Assembly (NCBI RefSeq): GCF_013409255.1
Contig: NZ_JACCAS010000001.1
Span: forward strand, 2,914,001-2,978,000
Reading direction: 5' to 3'
Length of the DNA stretch: 64,000 nt
Source of the DNA: Paraburkholderia bryophila
GTDB taxonomy: Bacteria; Pseudomonadota; Gammaproteobacteria; Burkholderiales; Burkholderiaceae
This document shows, piece after piece, positions 21,878 through 31,943 of the stretch. The notes under the pieces were generated by a model. It was given only the letters and a program-made list of their open reading frames with translations. It was not told where the DNA came from and made no database searches. Each line of letters begins with the position of its first letter. Position 1 is the first letter of the stretch. The position numbers and the translations under genes are program-made.

Positions 21878-23026
21878 ATGCAACACAAGATGAAACAGCT
21901 GGCAGGCGCGGCATTGGTTGCGGCGATGTCGCTGGCGGGGACGGCCAACGCTCAATCGACGGAAGACGTGAAGGTCGGTTTCGCCGGCCCGATGACGGGT
22001 GCGCAGGCGCACTACGGCAAAGACTTCCAGAACGGCATCGTGCTGGCAGTGGAAGACATGAACGCGAGCAAGCCGATGATCGGCGGCAAGCAGGTTCGTT
22101 TCGTGCTGGATTCGGCCGACGACCAGGCTGACCCGCGCACCGGCACGACCGTCGCGCAGAAGCTGGTGGATGACGGTATTAAGGGCATGCTGGGCCACTT
22201 CAATTCGGGCACCACGATTCCGGCGTCGCGCATTTACGCGAACGCGGGCATCCCCGAAATCGCCATGGCAACGGCGCCGGAATACACGCAACAAGGCTTC
22301 AAGACCACGTTCCGCATGATGACGTCCGACACGCAGCAAGGTTCGGTCGCCGGCACGTTCGCGGTCAAGACGCTGGGCATGAAGAAGATCGTGATCGTCG
22401 ACGACCGCACGGCTTATGGCCAGGGTCTGGCGGATCAGTTCGAGAAGGCAGCGAAGGCAGCGGGTGGCCAGATCGTCGATCGTGAATACACGAACGACAA
22501 GGCTGTCGACTTCAAGTCGATCCTGACGAAGCTGAAGGCAGTCCAGCCGGACCTGATCTACTACGGCGGCGCGGATTCGCAAGCAGCGCCGATGGTCAAG
22601 CAGATGAAGGCACTGGGCATCAAGGCGCCGCTGATGGGCGGCGAAATGGTCCACACGCCGACGTTCATCCAGATCGCGGGTGACGCAGCGAACGGCACGG
22701 TGGCATCGCTCGCCGGTCTGCCGCTGGAACAAATGCCGGGCGGCAAGGACTACGTTGCGAAGTACAAGAAGCGTTTCAACGAAGACGTGCAAACGTACTC
22801 GCCGTACGCTTATGACGGCGCAATGGCAATGTTCGACGCAATGAAGAAGGCCAACTCGACCGATCCGGCGAAGTACCTGCCGCTGCTCGCGAAGACTTCG
22901 ATGCCGGCAGTGACGTCGTCGAACCTGGCTTACGACGGCAAGGGCGACCTGAAGAACGGTGGCATCACGCTGTACAAGGTGGTGGATGGTAAGTGGACGA
23001 CGCTGCAAAGCGTGGGCGGGAAGTAA
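21878..23026 (+). CDS. Branched-chain amino-acid ABC transporter substrate-binding protein (LivK-like)
   Basis: Encodes 382 residues with a signal peptide (cleavage near ANAQ, residue 27) and a type-1 periplasmic binding fold of the Leu/Ile/Val family. It begins VKVGFAGPMTGAQAHYGKDF. The GHFNSGTTIPASRIYANAGI and TYSPYAYDGAMAMFDAMKKA patterns are typical. ATG 21878 follows AAGGAGA at good spacing; the frame upstream to 21785 lacks a site. The permease and ATPase genes (livHMGF) are not in the window, so it is an orphan binding protein. Position 89 bp after putA suggests co-expression with amino-acid catabolism, but a terminator follows it directly. Confidence 0.9.
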   Translation: MQHKMKQLAGAALVAAMSLAGTANAQSTEDVKVGFAGPMTGAQAHYGKDFQNGIVLAVEDMNASKPMIGGKQVRFVLDSADDQADPRTGTTVAQKLVDDGIKGMLGHFNSGTTIPASRIYANAGIPEIAMATAPEYTQQGFKTTFRMMTSDTQQGSVAGTFAVKTLGMKKIVIVDDRTAYGQGLADQFEKAAKAAGGQIVDREYTNDKAVDFKSILTKLKAVQPDLIYYGGADSQAAPMVKQMKALGIKAPLMGGEMVHTPTFIQIAGDAANGTVASLAGLPLEQMPGGKDYVAKYKKRFNEDVQTYSPYAYDGAMAMFDAMKKANSTDPAKYLPLLAKTSMPAVTSSNLAYDGKGDLKNGGITLYKVVDGKWTTLQSVGGK

Positions 23027-23056
23027 GCTTTTTGGGCTTGCTTTGACGTCGTAGAG

Positions 23057-23082
23057 AACCCCGCTCCGGCGGGGTTTTTTTA
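23057..23082 (+). terminator. Rho-independent terminator after the livK-like gene
   Basis: AACCCCGC and GCGGGGTT form a perfect stem with a four-base loop, followed by a run of T. It lies about 30 bp after the stop codon. Confidence 0.9.
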
Positions 23083-23193
23083 TGGCTTGCCGAGGTTGTA
23101 TTGCGACTTGTTTGGGCTCGACAGTTAGGCTTCTCCCGAAAAAAAATTCATCGACAATCCACGAACGCGGCGCGACGTGGATCACGCCAATTA

Positions 23194-23214
23194 ATACGAG
23201 AACTGTCGTATAAT
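23194..23214 (+). promoter_or_regulatory. Promoter -10 box overlapped by an inverted repeat (probable TA operator)
   Basis: ATACGA (23194-23199) and TCGTAT (23206-23211) are perfect inverted arms separated by six bases. The right arm overlaps TATAAT (23209-23214). This layout fits autoregulation by the antitoxin-like protein encoded downstream. The -35 region is weak. Confidence 0.5.
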
Positions 23215-23524
23215 GGAGGTGAGGTTGTCGATACCAAGTCATTACCGTTTAGTGAAGCGCGCGGTCATCTCCGCGCTCAGATCCGGCAGATTCCAGCACG
23301 AGGCCCGTGCGAGCATCGCTGTGAAAAACCTGCTGTCGACCGGAGAGGTCACCGCTCAATTCGTCGAGTCCGTCATTACGAGAAGCGACGGGACGCAATA
23401 CAGTTCATCCCCTCATCACAGCGCTCCATCCGTGGACGTTCATATCATTGAGTGCGGTGGCTGGTACGTGAAGTTTTATTTCTTGGGTGACCCGGAAACG
23501 GTGTTTATCAGCGTGCATCAGTGA
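23213..23524 (+). CDS. MqsR/DUF4258-like toxin candidate
   Basis: Encodes up to 103 residues. The C-terminal half has a small beta-sheet pattern (HHSAPSVDVHIIECGGWYVK, then FYFLGDPETVFISVHQ) after a helical part. It resembles the RelE-like fold of MqsR and DUF4258 proteins. MqsR ends comparably with VYLKITV..IVSFKE. ATG 23213 is in the apparent -10 box and has no ribosome-binding site. TTG 23225 follows GGAGGTGAGG, and GTG 23252 is also possible, so the true protein may be 4-13 residues shorter. Its stop overlaps the next gene by four bases (GTGA), which implies translational coupling. Toxicity is an inference from gene order and size. Confidence 0.6.
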   Translation: MEVRLSIPSHYRLVKRAVISALRSGRFQHEARASIAVKNLLSTGEVTAQFVESVITRSDGTQYSSSPHHSAPSVDVHIIECGGWYVKFYFLGDPETVFISVHQ

Positions 23525-24153
23525 GTGAAACAATGAAGATGAAACTGTACGAAGAGGGCGAAAAGAGCAAGGCGGTTTGCCACCACTGCAAGCAGCTTGT
23601 GAGCACGACTTTCACGCGGCGCGATGTGCCTTTCAGCGACGGGAAAGGTGAGGTGAAGAACATCCTCTCGGCGGTGTGCGATGTGTGCGACCAAGTGGTC
23701 GCCGTTCCCGCGCAATCCACTCCGGCGATTCGTGAGGCGCGTCAGAAAGAGGTCAGGCCGATCGAGGCACAACTTCCCGCCATCTATCTCGACGTGCTCG
23801 ACCTGGCCGCGTATATGGTCGACAGTGCGAGCTCGACCGAATTTCGCAAGGTGCTCATGATGCTTTATTTGCATCGGTTTGCATCTGGCGAATATCCACG
23901 CTCAAGACTGGTTAAGGCGCATGAGCTAACGATCGAGCGGTTCAAGGAGCGTCGCGGCGCAGCGCGTCGACGGCTTTCAATGAAGGTCACGCCTCGTATC
24001 GCCGAAGACCTGAAGGCGCTAATGGACGCCACGACCATGACGCAGACGCAGATCATCAAGTCAGTGATCTATCAAATCCAATGCGACGTGATTGAGTCTC
24101 AGAAGCCGGCCTTACTGAAGGAACTTGTCGCACTGGCGATCATTTACGCTTAG
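23521..24153 (+). CDS. Antitoxin candidate with N-terminal zinc finger and C-terminal ribbon-helix-helix
   Basis: Encodes 210 residues starting at GTG 23521, overlapping the upstream stop as GTGA; ATG 23533 is an alternative. Near the N-terminus lie CHHC (about residue 20) and CDVC (about 59), flanking DVPFSDGKGEVKN. This is the layout of the YgiT-type zinc-binding domain of the MqsA antitoxin. A helical middle region follows. At about 153-195 there is a strand-helix-helix pattern (RRLSMKVTPRIAEDLKALMD, then TQTQIIKSVIYQIQCDVI) typical of ribbon-helix-helix DNA binding. MqsA itself instead has a helix-turn-helix and only ~131 residues. The gene therefore looks like a recombined antitoxin/repressor. 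Confidence 0.6.
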   Translation: MSETMKMKLYEEGEKSKAVCHHCKQLVSTTFTRRDVPFSDGKGEVKNILSAVCDVCDQVVAVPAQSTPAIREARQKEVRPIEAQLPAIYLDVLDLAAYMVDSASSTEFRKVLMMLYLHRFASGEYPRSRLVKAHELTIERFKERRGAARRRLSMKVTPRIAEDLKALMDATTMTQTQIIKSVIYQIQCDVIESQKPALLKELVALAIIYA

Positions 24154-24176
24154 TGAAAGCGCTTGAGAAACAAGAA
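24110..24176 (+). other. Placeholder boundary note: terminator is listed in the next entry
   Basis: This entry carries no claim and can be ignored; the terminator after the toxin-antitoxin-like pair is annotated at 24176-24110 plus 100, that is 24176-24210, in the next entry. Confidence 0.
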
Positions 24177-24210
24177 AGCCCTGCGGTTCTCTGAATCGCA
24201 GGGCTTTTTA
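24176..24210. terminator. Bidirectional terminator between the TA-like pair and the ThDP gene
   Basis: AAGCCCTGCG and CGCAGGGCTT form a perfect ten-base stem with an 11-base loop, followed by TTTATT. It lies between two convergent genes and has a few A bases on the left side. Confidence 0.85.
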
Positions 24211-24249
24211 TTGGTAGCTTCGCTGCATGCGTCGCGTGCCAAACCCGCG

Positions 24250-25974
24250 CTACGCTTCCCCGCGCAACTTCCTCCCCTGCTCACGAATCTGCTCCAGTGT
24301 CGCCCCCGGCGTACTCGCCTCCTGCGGCATGCGAATCTCGATCACCGCTGCGCGCTTCGCTTCCATTGCGCGTTGCAAGGCCGGCAGAAAATCCTCCGTG
24401 CGCTCCACCGTTTCGCCGTGCGCGCCGAACGATCGCGCGAACGCCGCGAAGTCCGGATTAGTCAATCCGGTGCCATGCACCCGCCCAGGATAATGCCGCT
24501 CCTGATGCATCCGGATCGTGCCGAAGTGGCCGTTGTTCACGACGATAAAAAGCACATGCAAGTCGTACTGCATTGCCGTCGCGAGTTCTTGCGCCGACAT
24601 CATGAAGCAGCCGTCGCCGGCTAGCGCAACGACAGCGCGCTGCGGATAGAGCGACTTCGCCGCGATCGCCGCCGGCACGCCGTAGCCCATCGCGCCGCTC
24701 GTCGGTGCGAGCTGCGAGCGATAGTGCCGATACGAAAAATGCCGATGCAGCCACGTCGCGTAATTGCCCGCGCCGTTCGTGAGAATCGCGTCGTCCGGCA
24801 GATGCGCGCGCAATTGCTGGATCACTTCGCCCATTTGCACATCGCCCGGAATCTGGCGCGGCTTGCGCCAGTCGAGATACGCGCGGTGCGCTTCGTCCGC
24901 TGCTCCTCGCCAGGCCAGCTCGTCGGTAGAGGCAGGTTTCATCGCCGCAAGCATGGCCGCCAACTCGGGCATGCCGGAGACGATCGGTAGATCCGCGGCA
25001 TACACGCGTCCCAATTCGTCCGCGCCTTGATGGACGTGAACGAGCGTCTGCTTCGTTTTCGGAATGTCCAGCAACGTATAGCCGTTGGTCGTGGCTTCGC
25101 CTAAACGCGGACCGAGCGCGAGCAGCAAATCCGCGTCGTGGATACGCTTTGCGAGCGCCGGATTGATGCCGAGGCCGACATCGCCCGCGTAGCTCGGATG
25201 CTCGTTGTCGAGCGTGTCCTGAAAGCGGAACGCGAGCCCAACCGGCAACTGCCAGTTCTCGACGAAGCGCCGGAAATCCGCGCAGGCCTCCGGCGTCCAA
25301 CCGCTGCCGCCCGCGATCACCATGGGCCGCTGCGCGCCCTCCAGCAGTTGCCGCAACCTCTCAATCTGCGCGACCGACGGCGACGCCGCCACGCGCTGAT
25401 AAGCCGGCGCGCCGGCGACGGCATCACACGCCTCGCTCAGCACATCTTCCGGCAACGACAACACCACCGGCCCAGGCCGTCCCGACGTCGCGGTGTGAAA
25501 CGCATGACTCAGATATTCGGGAATGCGCTTCGGATCGTCGATCTGCGCGACCCACTTCGCCATCTGACCGAACATGCGCCGATAGTCGATCTCCTGAAAC
25601 GCCTCGCGATCCAGATGCTCGCGCGCGCATTGGCCGATCAGCAAAATCATCGGTGTGGAGTCTTGAAACGCGGTGTGCACGCCGATCGATGCATGCGTGG
25701 CGCCCGGCCCGCGCGTGACGATCGCAACGCCCGGGCGACCGGTCAATTTACCGACCGCTTCGGCCATATTCGCGGCGGCGGCCTCGTGACGGCAAACGAC
25801 GGTCTGGATGCGTTCCGTCTCATCGTGCAGCGAATCCAGCACAGCGAGAAAACTCTCGCCGGGTACACAGAAAACACGTTCGACACCATGCGTGAGCAAG
25901 GCATCGACAACGAGACGCGCGCCAGTGGTTTGAGCGGCGACGGAACCTGAAACGGGAGCATTCGGCAGCGACAT
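24250..25974 (-). CDS. Thiamine-diphosphate-dependent enzyme, acetolactate-synthase-like
   Basis: Encodes 574 residues with the three-domain layout of the acetolactate synthase/pyruvate oxidase family. The N-terminal Pyr domain has VFCVPGESFLAVLD and the activating glutamate in CRHEAAAANMAEA (about residue 64). The C-terminal PP domain has the ThDP/Mg motif GDGCFMMSAQELATAMQ, ending in NN. The start ATG 25974 follows GGAGGCTTC; the frame upstream is open but carries no site. The gene stands alone without an ilvH/ilvN-type regulatory subunit, so it is probably not the biosynthetic acetolactate synthase. A decarboxylase or carboligase acting on another 2-oxo acid is likely, and the substrate is not predictable. 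Confidence 0.85.
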   Translation of the reverse strand: MSLPNAPVSGSVAAQTTGARLVVDALLTHGVERVFCVPGESFLAVLDSLHDETERIQTVVCRHEAAAANMAEAVGKLTGRPGVAIVTRGPGATHASIGVHTAFQDSTPMILLIGQCAREHLDREAFQEIDYRRMFGQMAKWVAQIDDPKRIPEYLSHAFHTATSGRPGPVVLSLPEDVLSEACDAVAGAPAYQRVAASPSVAQIERLRQLLEGAQRPMVIAGGSGWTPEACADFRRFVENWQLPVGLAFRFQDTLDNEHPSYAGDVGLGINPALAKRIHDADLLLALGPRLGEATTNGYTLLDIPKTKQTLVHVHQGADELGRVYAADLPIVSGMPELAAMLAAMKPASTDELAWRGAADEAHRAYLDWRKPRQIPGDVQMGEVIQQLRAHLPDDAILTNGAGNYATWLHRHFSYRHYRSQLAPTSGAMGYGVPAAIAAKSLYPQRAVVALAGDGCFMMSAQELATAMQYDLHVLFIVVNNGHFGTIRMHQERHYPGRVHGTGLTNPDFAAFARSFGAHGETVERTEDFLPALQRAMEAKRAAVIEIRMPQEASTPGATLEQIREQGRKLRGEA

Positions 25975-26195
25975 TGCGATGAAGCCTCCAGGCAGTGCGT
26001 GAGTGCGATCTGAGATTGCCGCATCGGCGAAGAGGGGAGCCGATCGGCGCTTCGACAGCTTACGCCGACAGCGCATGCACTGTCACGGCGCAGCGCAATG
26101 AGCGCACACACGGCGAAGCGTCAACGATGCGCAACGCAAAGGGCGCAGCTCCGGCGCAACCACGGCGAGCCATCGCCGCACAACCACGCGCCCAT

Positions 26196-26222
26196 AAAAA
26201 AACGCGGACCGTAGCCCGCGTT
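26196..26222 (-). terminator. Terminator of the gcv-sdaA operon
   Basis: On the minus strand AACGCGG and CCGCGTT form a seven-base stem followed by a T run. It lies about 30 bp after the sdaA stop codon. Confidence 0.85.
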
Positions 26223-26250
26223 CATCGTCATTCACCGTACAACACCGCGC

Positions 26251-27639
26251 TCAACACTCGACGATATTCACCGCCAACCCGCCGCGCGACGTTTCCTTGT
26301 ACTTGGTCTTCATATCCGCGCCGGTCTGCATCATCGTCTTGATGACGGAGTCCAGCGACACGTAATGCGTGCCGTCTCCGCGCAGCGCCATGCGCGCGGC
26401 GTTGACCGCCTTGACCGACCCCATCGCATTGCGCTCGATACACGGAATCTGCACCATGCCGCCGACCGGATCGCACGTGAGCCCGAGGTTGTGCTCCATG
26501 CCGATCTCGGCAGCGTTCTCGACTTGTCTCGGCGTGCCGCCCATTACCGCAGCGAGTGCGCCCGCCGCCATCGAACACGCGACGCCCACTTCGCCCTGAC
26601 AACCCACTTCCGCACCCGAAATCGACGCATTCAGCTTGTACAGAATGCCAATCGCGGCCGCCGTCAGCAGAAAATCGATCACGCCTTGCTGGTTCGAACC
26701 CGGCATGAAGCGCACGTAGTAATGCAGCACTGCCGGGATGATGCCGGCCGCGCCGTTGGTCGGCGCGGTGACCACCCGGCCGCCCGCGGCGTTTTCTTCG
26801 TTGACGGCGATCGCGTAGAGATTGATCCAGTCGACCATCGACAACGGATCGCGCAGCGCGAGTTCCGGATTGCCCGACAACGCGCGATACAACTGCGGCG
26901 CGCGGCGCTTCACCTGGAACGGTCCCGGCAGGTTGCCGTCGGCATCCGGATTGTTGATGCCGCAACCACGCGACACGCACGACTGCATCACGTCCCAGAT
27001 CTTCATCAGGCCCGTGCGCGTTTCTTCCTCCGTATGCCAGACACGCTCGTTTTCCCACATCAACTGAGCGATGCTCTTGCCGGTCGATTCACACAGCGCG
27101 AGCAGTTCATTGCCGCTTCGAAACGAGTGCGGCAGTTGATCGACGGCGCTCAGCACCTTCGTGTTCGGCGCACCGGCCGTCACCACGAAACCGCCGCCCA
27201 CCGACAGATAGGTCGACTCGCGCAGCGTCTCGCCTTGCGCGTCGAGCGCGCGCAGCTTCAGGCCGTTCGGATGCTCGGGCAGCGCCTGCCGATAAAACGA
27301 AATCTGCTCTTTCAGCACGAATGGCACCTCGTGCGTGCCGAGCAGCGCGAGCTTGCGCGAGACCCGCACGGCTTCGAGCCGTTGCGCGATCGTGTCGGGG
27401 TCGACGGTGTCGGGCGCGTCGCCCATCAGGCCGAGCATGACGCCGCGGTCCGTGCCGTGGCCCTTGCCGGTTGCGCCAAGCGAACCGTACAGATCCACCT
27501 TCACCGACGCGGTGTTGTCGAGCAGCCCGTCGCGTTCAAGCCCTTGAGCGAACATCAGCGCCGCGCGCATCGGCCCGACCGTATGCGAACTGGACGGACC
27601 AATGCCGATTTTGAAGAGATCGAACACGCTGACTGCCAT
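26251..27639 (-). CDS. sdaA: L-serine ammonia-lyase, iron-sulfur-dependent (SdaA)
   Basis: Encodes 462 residues of the single-chain serine dehydratase. It converts L-serine to pyruvate and ammonia using an oxygen-labile [4Fe-4S] cluster. The N-terminal beta domain starts with [20 protein letters not shown]. The C-terminal catalytic domain holds the cluster cysteines in [31 protein letters not shown] and [14 protein letters not shown]. The start ATG 27639 follows AGGGAG. It is the last gene of the riboswitch-controlled glycine cleavage cluster. This fits its role: glycine-derived serine is drained to pyruvate. Confidence 0.96.
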   Translation of the reverse strand: MAVSVFDLFKIGIGPSSSHTVGPMRAALMFAQGLERDGLLDNTASVKVDLYGSLGATGKGHGTDRGVMLGLMGDAPDTVDPDTIAQRLEAVRVSRKLALLGTHEVPFVLKEQISFYRQALPEHPNGLKLRALDAQGETLRESTYLSVGGGFVVTAGAPNTKVLSAVDQLPHSFRSGNELLALCESTGKSIAQLMWENERVWHTEEETRTGLMKIWDVMQSCVSRGCGINNPDADGNLPGPFQVKRRAPQLYRALSGNPELALRDPLSMVDWINLYAIAVNEENAAGGRVVTAPTNGAAGIIPAVLHYYVRFMPGSNQQGVIDFLLTAAAIGILYKLNASISGAEVGCQGEVGVACSMAAGALAAVMGGTPRQVENAAEIGMEHNLGLTCDPVGGMVQIPCIERNAMGSVKAVNAARMALRGDGTHYVSLDSVIKTMMQTGADMKTKYKETSRGGLAVNIVEC

Positions 27640-27668
27640 TTACTGCTCCCTGCTTAAAGAGTGTGGGT

Positions 27669-28802
27669 TTATCGCGCCGGCAGCGGCAAACACACGGCGA
27701 GCCACGCGGGCGGCGTCGGTGCGAGCTGTAGCGCGATTGGCGTATAGCGTCCGTCGAGACGCGCCGCCAGGTGAAACAGTTCCGTCGCGTTCTTCGGGTC
27801 CCATTGACCCGAATAGCCGGGCAAACCGGCCTCGCGACGTTTTGCATCGAACGGAACGCTCGAATGCACGAATTCTTCATGGGTCTTGCTGCCGGTCGCG
27901 TACGGCGTGAGCCAGTTGAGCGCGGCCTGCAGCGACGCGCCGTTCGTGCCCTTCTCCGGCAACCAGTTGCGGTTGTGGCGGCGCGCGGACAGCGCGGCCG
28001 TGACGAGCGGCTGCAAGTCGTAGGTCACGTAATGCAGCGCGTCACGTTCGCTGAAGTCGATCGTCGAGCCGTCCGGCGCGATGTTGTCGCCGATATGCTC
28101 GTCGAACAACCGTTGCGCCGCGTTGATCATCTTGCGGTTGTCGAGCGTGAACGCGGCCATCGCGATCAGCTTGATGCGGTGGCTCTGCCAGTTGTTGCGG
28201 AAGGTGCCCTTGAGCGGCCGCGGCTGCGCGTCGATCTGACCGATGTAACCGTTCGCGAGTTTCGTCAGGAACGCCATCGCAGCATTGCGCGTTTTCACGG
28301 GCAACGCGCTGGCGGTCATGTCGTACGCGAGGATCAGGCCTTCGAAATGCGTTTCGTCGATCGGATTGAAGCTCGGTTGATACGTGGTCACCCACGCGAA
28401 CAGCAAACGGTCGACGAGCTTCAGATAACGGTCGTCGCTGGTTGCGCGCCAGGCGAGTGCGGCGTCGCGCAGCAGATCGAGATCTTTCTCCGCTTCGACG
28501 CTCTGATCGTGGATACCCTCGTGCGGCAGCGTGCCCTCGGTGTGCAGTTTATCGAGCGCGTGCGGCGGATCGTTCAGATGCGCCTGCACGTTGCTGACCA
28601 GTGCTTTCACACCGGGATCGGCATTCGTGCGTTCGCTGGTTTGCAGCGCGGGCGCCGCGCAAAAATTCATCGCCGCCTGCGCCTGCCGCAACGGCAGCAG
28701 CAACGCCGCGCTCGCCAGCGTGAACGCACAAGCCTGCTGCCACGTCTTCTGGGCTTGCCTGATACCGGTCCGGCTATGCATCGATCGCACCTTTCGCGCC
28801 AT
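27669..28802 (-). CDS. Exported alginate-lyase-family protein
   Basis: Encodes 377 residues. A basic N-terminus and hydrophobic segment (CAFTLASAALLLPL, cleavage near AQAA, residue ~44) form a long signal peptide. The rest is an all-helical domain of the alginate-lyase superfamily (PL5-like, alpha/alpha barrel). It has GTFRNNWQSHRIKLIAMAAF and DFSERDALHYVTYDLQPL. Classical AlgL enzymes have NNHxYW where this protein has NNWQSH, so the substrate or activity may differ. The start ATG 28802 follows GAGGAG. It lies between gcvP and sdaA on the same strand, 29 bp before sdaA. A polysaccharide lyase inside a glycine catabolic operon is unexpected. Confidence 0.8.
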   Translation of the reverse strand: MARKVRSMHSRTGIRQAQKTWQQACAFTLASAALLLPLRQAQAAMNFCAAPALQTSERTNADPGVKALVSNVQAHLNDPPHALDKLHTEGTLPHEGIHDQSVEAEKDLDLLRDAALAWRATSDDRYLKLVDRLLFAWVTTYQPSFNPIDETHFEGLILAYDMTASALPVKTRNAAMAFLTKLANGYIGQIDAQPRPLKGTFRNNWQSHRIKLIAMAAFTLDNRKMINAAQRLFDEHIGDNIAPDGSTIDFSERDALHYVTYDLQPLVTAALSARRHNRNWLPEKGTNGASLQAALNWLTPYATGSKTHEEFVHSSVPFDAKRREAGLPGYSGQWDPKNATELFHLAARLDGRYTPIALQLAPTPPAWLAVCLPLPAR

Positions 28803-28929
28803 GCGAAACTCCTCGTTAGGCTGATTCGGTGTGTGATGTTAGCCGTTTGCGGCCACTCGCGACAGAAATGCGAACTGAACCGCGCACCGCCTCCTTACAA
28901 CCGCAGGCGATGCGCAGGGACGGCCACGC

Positions 28930-31866
28930 TTACTCGTAGTCGGCGATCGGCACGCAGGAGCAGAACAGATTGCGGTCGCCGTACACGTTGTCCGCACGGC
29001 CAACCGGCGGCCAGTACTTCTTCGCGATCAACGTGGGCAGCGGATACGCTGCGGTTTCGCGCGCATACGCGTGCTTCCAGTCGTCCGCGATCACGACCGC
29101 CGCCGTGTGCGGCGCGTGCTTCAGCGGATTGTCCTCGCGATCCGAGCGGCCTTCTTCGACGGCACGGATTTCGTCGCGGATCGCAATCATCGCTTCGATG
29201 AAACGGTCGAGTTCTTCCTTCGATTCCGATTCGGTCGGCTCGACCATCAGCGTGCCCGGCACCGGGAAGCTCATGGTCGGCGCGTGGAAGCCGTAGTCGG
29301 CGAGACGCTTGGCGACGTCGTCGACGCTGATGCCGCTGGTTTCCTTCAACGGACGCAGATCGAGAATGCATTCGTGCGCGACCAGTCCGCCGGGGCCCGA
29401 ATACAGCACCGGATAATGCGGCGCCAGTTTGTTCGCGACGTAGTTCGCGTTGAGGATGGCGGTTTCCGTCGCGGCGGTGAGGTTCTTCGCGCCCATCATC
29501 GCGATGTACATCCACGAGATCGGCAGGATCGACGCCGAACCGAACGGTGCGCCCGACACTGCGCCGATTCCGTTCGGCGCGCGCTCATAGCCCGACGAGA
29601 GCTGGTTCGGCAGGAACTGCGCGAGATGCGCGCCGACCGCGACCGGACCGACGCCCGGTCCGCCGCCGCCATGGGGAATGCAGAACGTCTTGTGCAGATT
29701 CAGGTGCGACACGTCGCCGCCGAATTGACCCGGCGCGCACAACCCGACCATCGCGTTCATGTTCGCGCCGTCCACGTACACCTGGCCGCCGTGCGCGTGC
29801 ACGATCTCGCAGATTTCGCGCACGTTCGCCTCGAACACGCCGTGCGTGGACGGATACGTGATCATGATCGCCGCGAGTTTGTCGGCGTGTTGATCGGCCT
29901 TCTTCTTCAGATCGTCGATATCGACGTTACCTTGCGCGTCGCACGCCACCACGACCACCTGCATGCCGGCCATTTGTGCCGACGCCGGGTTCGTGCCGTG
30001 CGCCGAAGCGGGAATCAGGCAGACGTTGCGATGCGCTTCGCCGCGCGACGCGTGATACGCGTGGATGATCAGCAGACCCGCGTACTCGCCTTGCGAGCCG
30101 GCATTCGGTTGAAGTGAAACCGCCGCATAACCCGTCGCGGCGACCAGCATTTCTTCGAGCTGATCGATCATTTCGCGGTAGCCGACGGTTTGCTCAGCCG
30201 GTGCGAACGGATGGATCTGACCGAATTCGGGCCACGTGACCGGTAGCATTTCCGACGTCGCGTTCAGCTTCATCGTGCACGAGCCGAGCGGGATCATCGA
30301 GCGGTCGAGCGCGAGGTCTTTGTCGGAGAGGCTACGCAGATAGCGCAGCATTTCCGTTTCAGAATGGTGACGGTTGAACACGTGGTGCGTGAGGTACGCG
30401 CTGGTGCGTTCGAGCGCGGCCGGCACCGACGCGGTGTTCGACGCCGCGAGTTTTTCGTCGAGCGTGTCGATCTGCGGCACGTCTTTCGAACCGGCGGCTT
30501 CGGCGAACACCGCGAGCAGATCGGCCAGGTCGCGGCGCGAGGTGGTTTCGTCGATCGACAGGCCCACTTGCGTGTCGCTCACGCGGCGCAGGTTGATGCG
30601 CTTCGCGTTCGCCGCGTCGTGCAGCGCTTGCGTGCGTGCGCCGCTGTTGAACGTAAGCGTGTCGAAGAAGTTTTCGTTGGCGAGCGTGTAGCCGAGTTGC
30701 TGTGCGCCTTCGGCGAGCAGCGCGGCGATGCGGTTCACGCGCAGCGCGATCGTCTTCAGACCGTGCGGGCCGTGATACACCGCGTACATGCTGGCCATGA
30801 TGGCGAGCAGCGCTTGCGCGGTACACACGTTCGAGGTCGCCTTCTCGCGGCGAATATGTTGTTCGCGCGTTTGCAGCGCGAGGCGCAGCGCGGGATTGCC
30901 TTGCGCGTCGACGGTGACGCCGACGAGACGGCCCGGCATCTGACGCTTGAATTCGTCACGCACCGCGAGGTAAGCCGCGTGCGGACCGCCGAAACCAACC
31001 GGCACGCCGAACCGCTGCGTGTTGCCGACGGCCACGTCCGCGCCCCATTCGCCCGGCGGCGTGAGCACGGTCAGCGCGAGCAGGTCGGCGGCGACCACCA
31101 CATGACCGCCCGCGGCGTGGATCGCTTCGGTGAGCGCGCGGTAGTCGCGCACGTCGCCGTTTACGCCGGGGTATTGCAGCAGCACGCCGAACGCATTCGC
31201 GCTGGCGGCTTCAGCAGCCGGGCCCACTTTCACTTCGATGCCGACCGGCGTGGCGCGCGTCTTCACCACTTCGATGGTTTGCGGCAGCACGTCGTCGGCG
31301 ACGAAGAACACGGTCGACTTCGACTTGCCCACGCGTTGCAGCAGCGTCATCGCTTCGGCGGCGGCGGTCGCTTCGTCGAGCAGCGACGCGTTCGAGATCG
31401 CCAGACCGGTCAGGTCGACGATCATCTGCTGGAAGTTCAGCAGCGCTTCAAGACGGCCTTGCGAGATTTCCGGCTGATACGGCGTGTACGCGGTGTACCA
31501 CGCCGGATTTTCCAGCACGTTGCGCAGGATCACCGTCGGGGTGTGCGCGTTGTAATAGCCCTGCCCGATGTACGAGCGGAACACCTGGTTCTTGTCCGCG
31601 AGTTCACGCAACGCGGCGAGTGCTTCGGCTTCGCTCTTCGGTTGCGCGAAGGGGCCGAGCGGCAGCGTTTCGGTGCGGCGGATCGTCTTCGGAATGACGG
31701 CGTCGATCAACGCGGCGCGCGATGCGAAGCCGAGGGCTTCGAGCATGGCGTGCTGGTCGGCCGTATCCGGGCCGATGTGCCGTTCGGCGAAGGCGTCATG
31801 CACTTCGAGCGCGGCGAGCGAGAGAGGAGTGCGGTTCATCAGACGATCCGGGTGTTCGAGCTTCAT
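28930..31866 (-). CDS. gcvP: Glycine dehydrogenase, decarboxylating (P-protein, GcvP)
   Basis: Encodes 978 residues, the single-chain form of the P-protein. It uses PLP to decarboxylate glycine and transfer aminomethyl to the lipoyl arm of GcvH. The N-terminus begins [20 protein letters not shown]. The PLP lysine lies in [20 protein letters not shown] at about residue 726. The glycine-rich GSCTMKLNA segment and a C-terminal catalytic-type half are both present, as expected for the fused homodimeric form. It is third in the gcvT-gcvH-gcvP order, 77 bp after gcvH, and under the tandem glycine riboswitch. Confidence 0.98.
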   Translation of the reverse strand: MKLEHPDRLMNRTPLSLAALEVHDAFAERHIGPDTADQHAMLEALGFASRAALIDAVIPKTIRRTETLPLGPFAQPKSEAEALAALRELADKNQVFRSYIGQGYYNAHTPTVILRNVLENPAWYTAYTPYQPEISQGRLEALLNFQQMIVDLTGLAISNASLLDEATAAAEAMTLLQRVGKSKSTVFFVADDVLPQTIEVVKTRATPVGIEVKVGPAAEAASANAFGVLLQYPGVNGDVRDYRALTEAIHAAGGHVVVAADLLALTVLTPPGEWGADVAVGNTQRFGVPVGFGGPHAAYLAVRDEFKRQMPGRLVGVTVDAQGNPALRLALQTREQHIRREKATSNVCTAQALLAIMASMYAVYHGPHGLKTIALRVNRIAALLAEGAQQLGYTLANENFFDTLTFNSGARTQALHDAANAKRINLRRVSDTQVGLSIDETTSRRDLADLLAVFAEAAGSKDVPQIDTLDEKLAASNTASVPAALERTSAYLTHHVFNRHHSETEMLRYLRSLSDKDLALDRSMIPLGSCTMKLNATSEMLPVTWPEFGQIHPFAPAEQTVGYREMIDQLEEMLVAATGYAAVSLQPNAGSQGEYAGLLIIHAYHASRGEAHRNVCLIPASAHGTNPASAQMAGMQVVVVACDAQGNVDIDDLKKKADQHADKLAAIMITYPSTHGVFEANVREICEIVHAHGGQVYVDGANMNAMVGLCAPGQFGGDVSHLNLHKTFCIPHGGGGPGVGPVAVGAHLAQFLPNQLSSGYERAPNGIGAVSGAPFGSASILPISWMYIAMMGAKNLTAATETAILNANYVANKLAPHYPVLYSGPGGLVAHECILDLRPLKETSGISVDDVAKRLADYGFHAPTMSFPVPGTLMVEPTESESKEELDRFIEAMIAIRDEIRAVEEGRSDREDNPLKHAPHTAAVVIADDWKHAYARETAAYPLPTLIAKKYWPPVGRADNVYGDRNLFCSCVPIADYE

Positions 31867-31943
31867 GGGTGTTCCTGGCGGTGCGGCTGTCCGTTCTTTC
31901 GAAAGGGACCCGCCGCACCTGACGGGTTAAACGTAAAGGTGAA

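Noticed and set aside
24176..24210. Duplicate feature entry with reversed coordinates at 24176
   Set aside because: One feature entry just before the 24176-24210 terminator has zero confidence and carries no annotation; only the terminator entry is meant.
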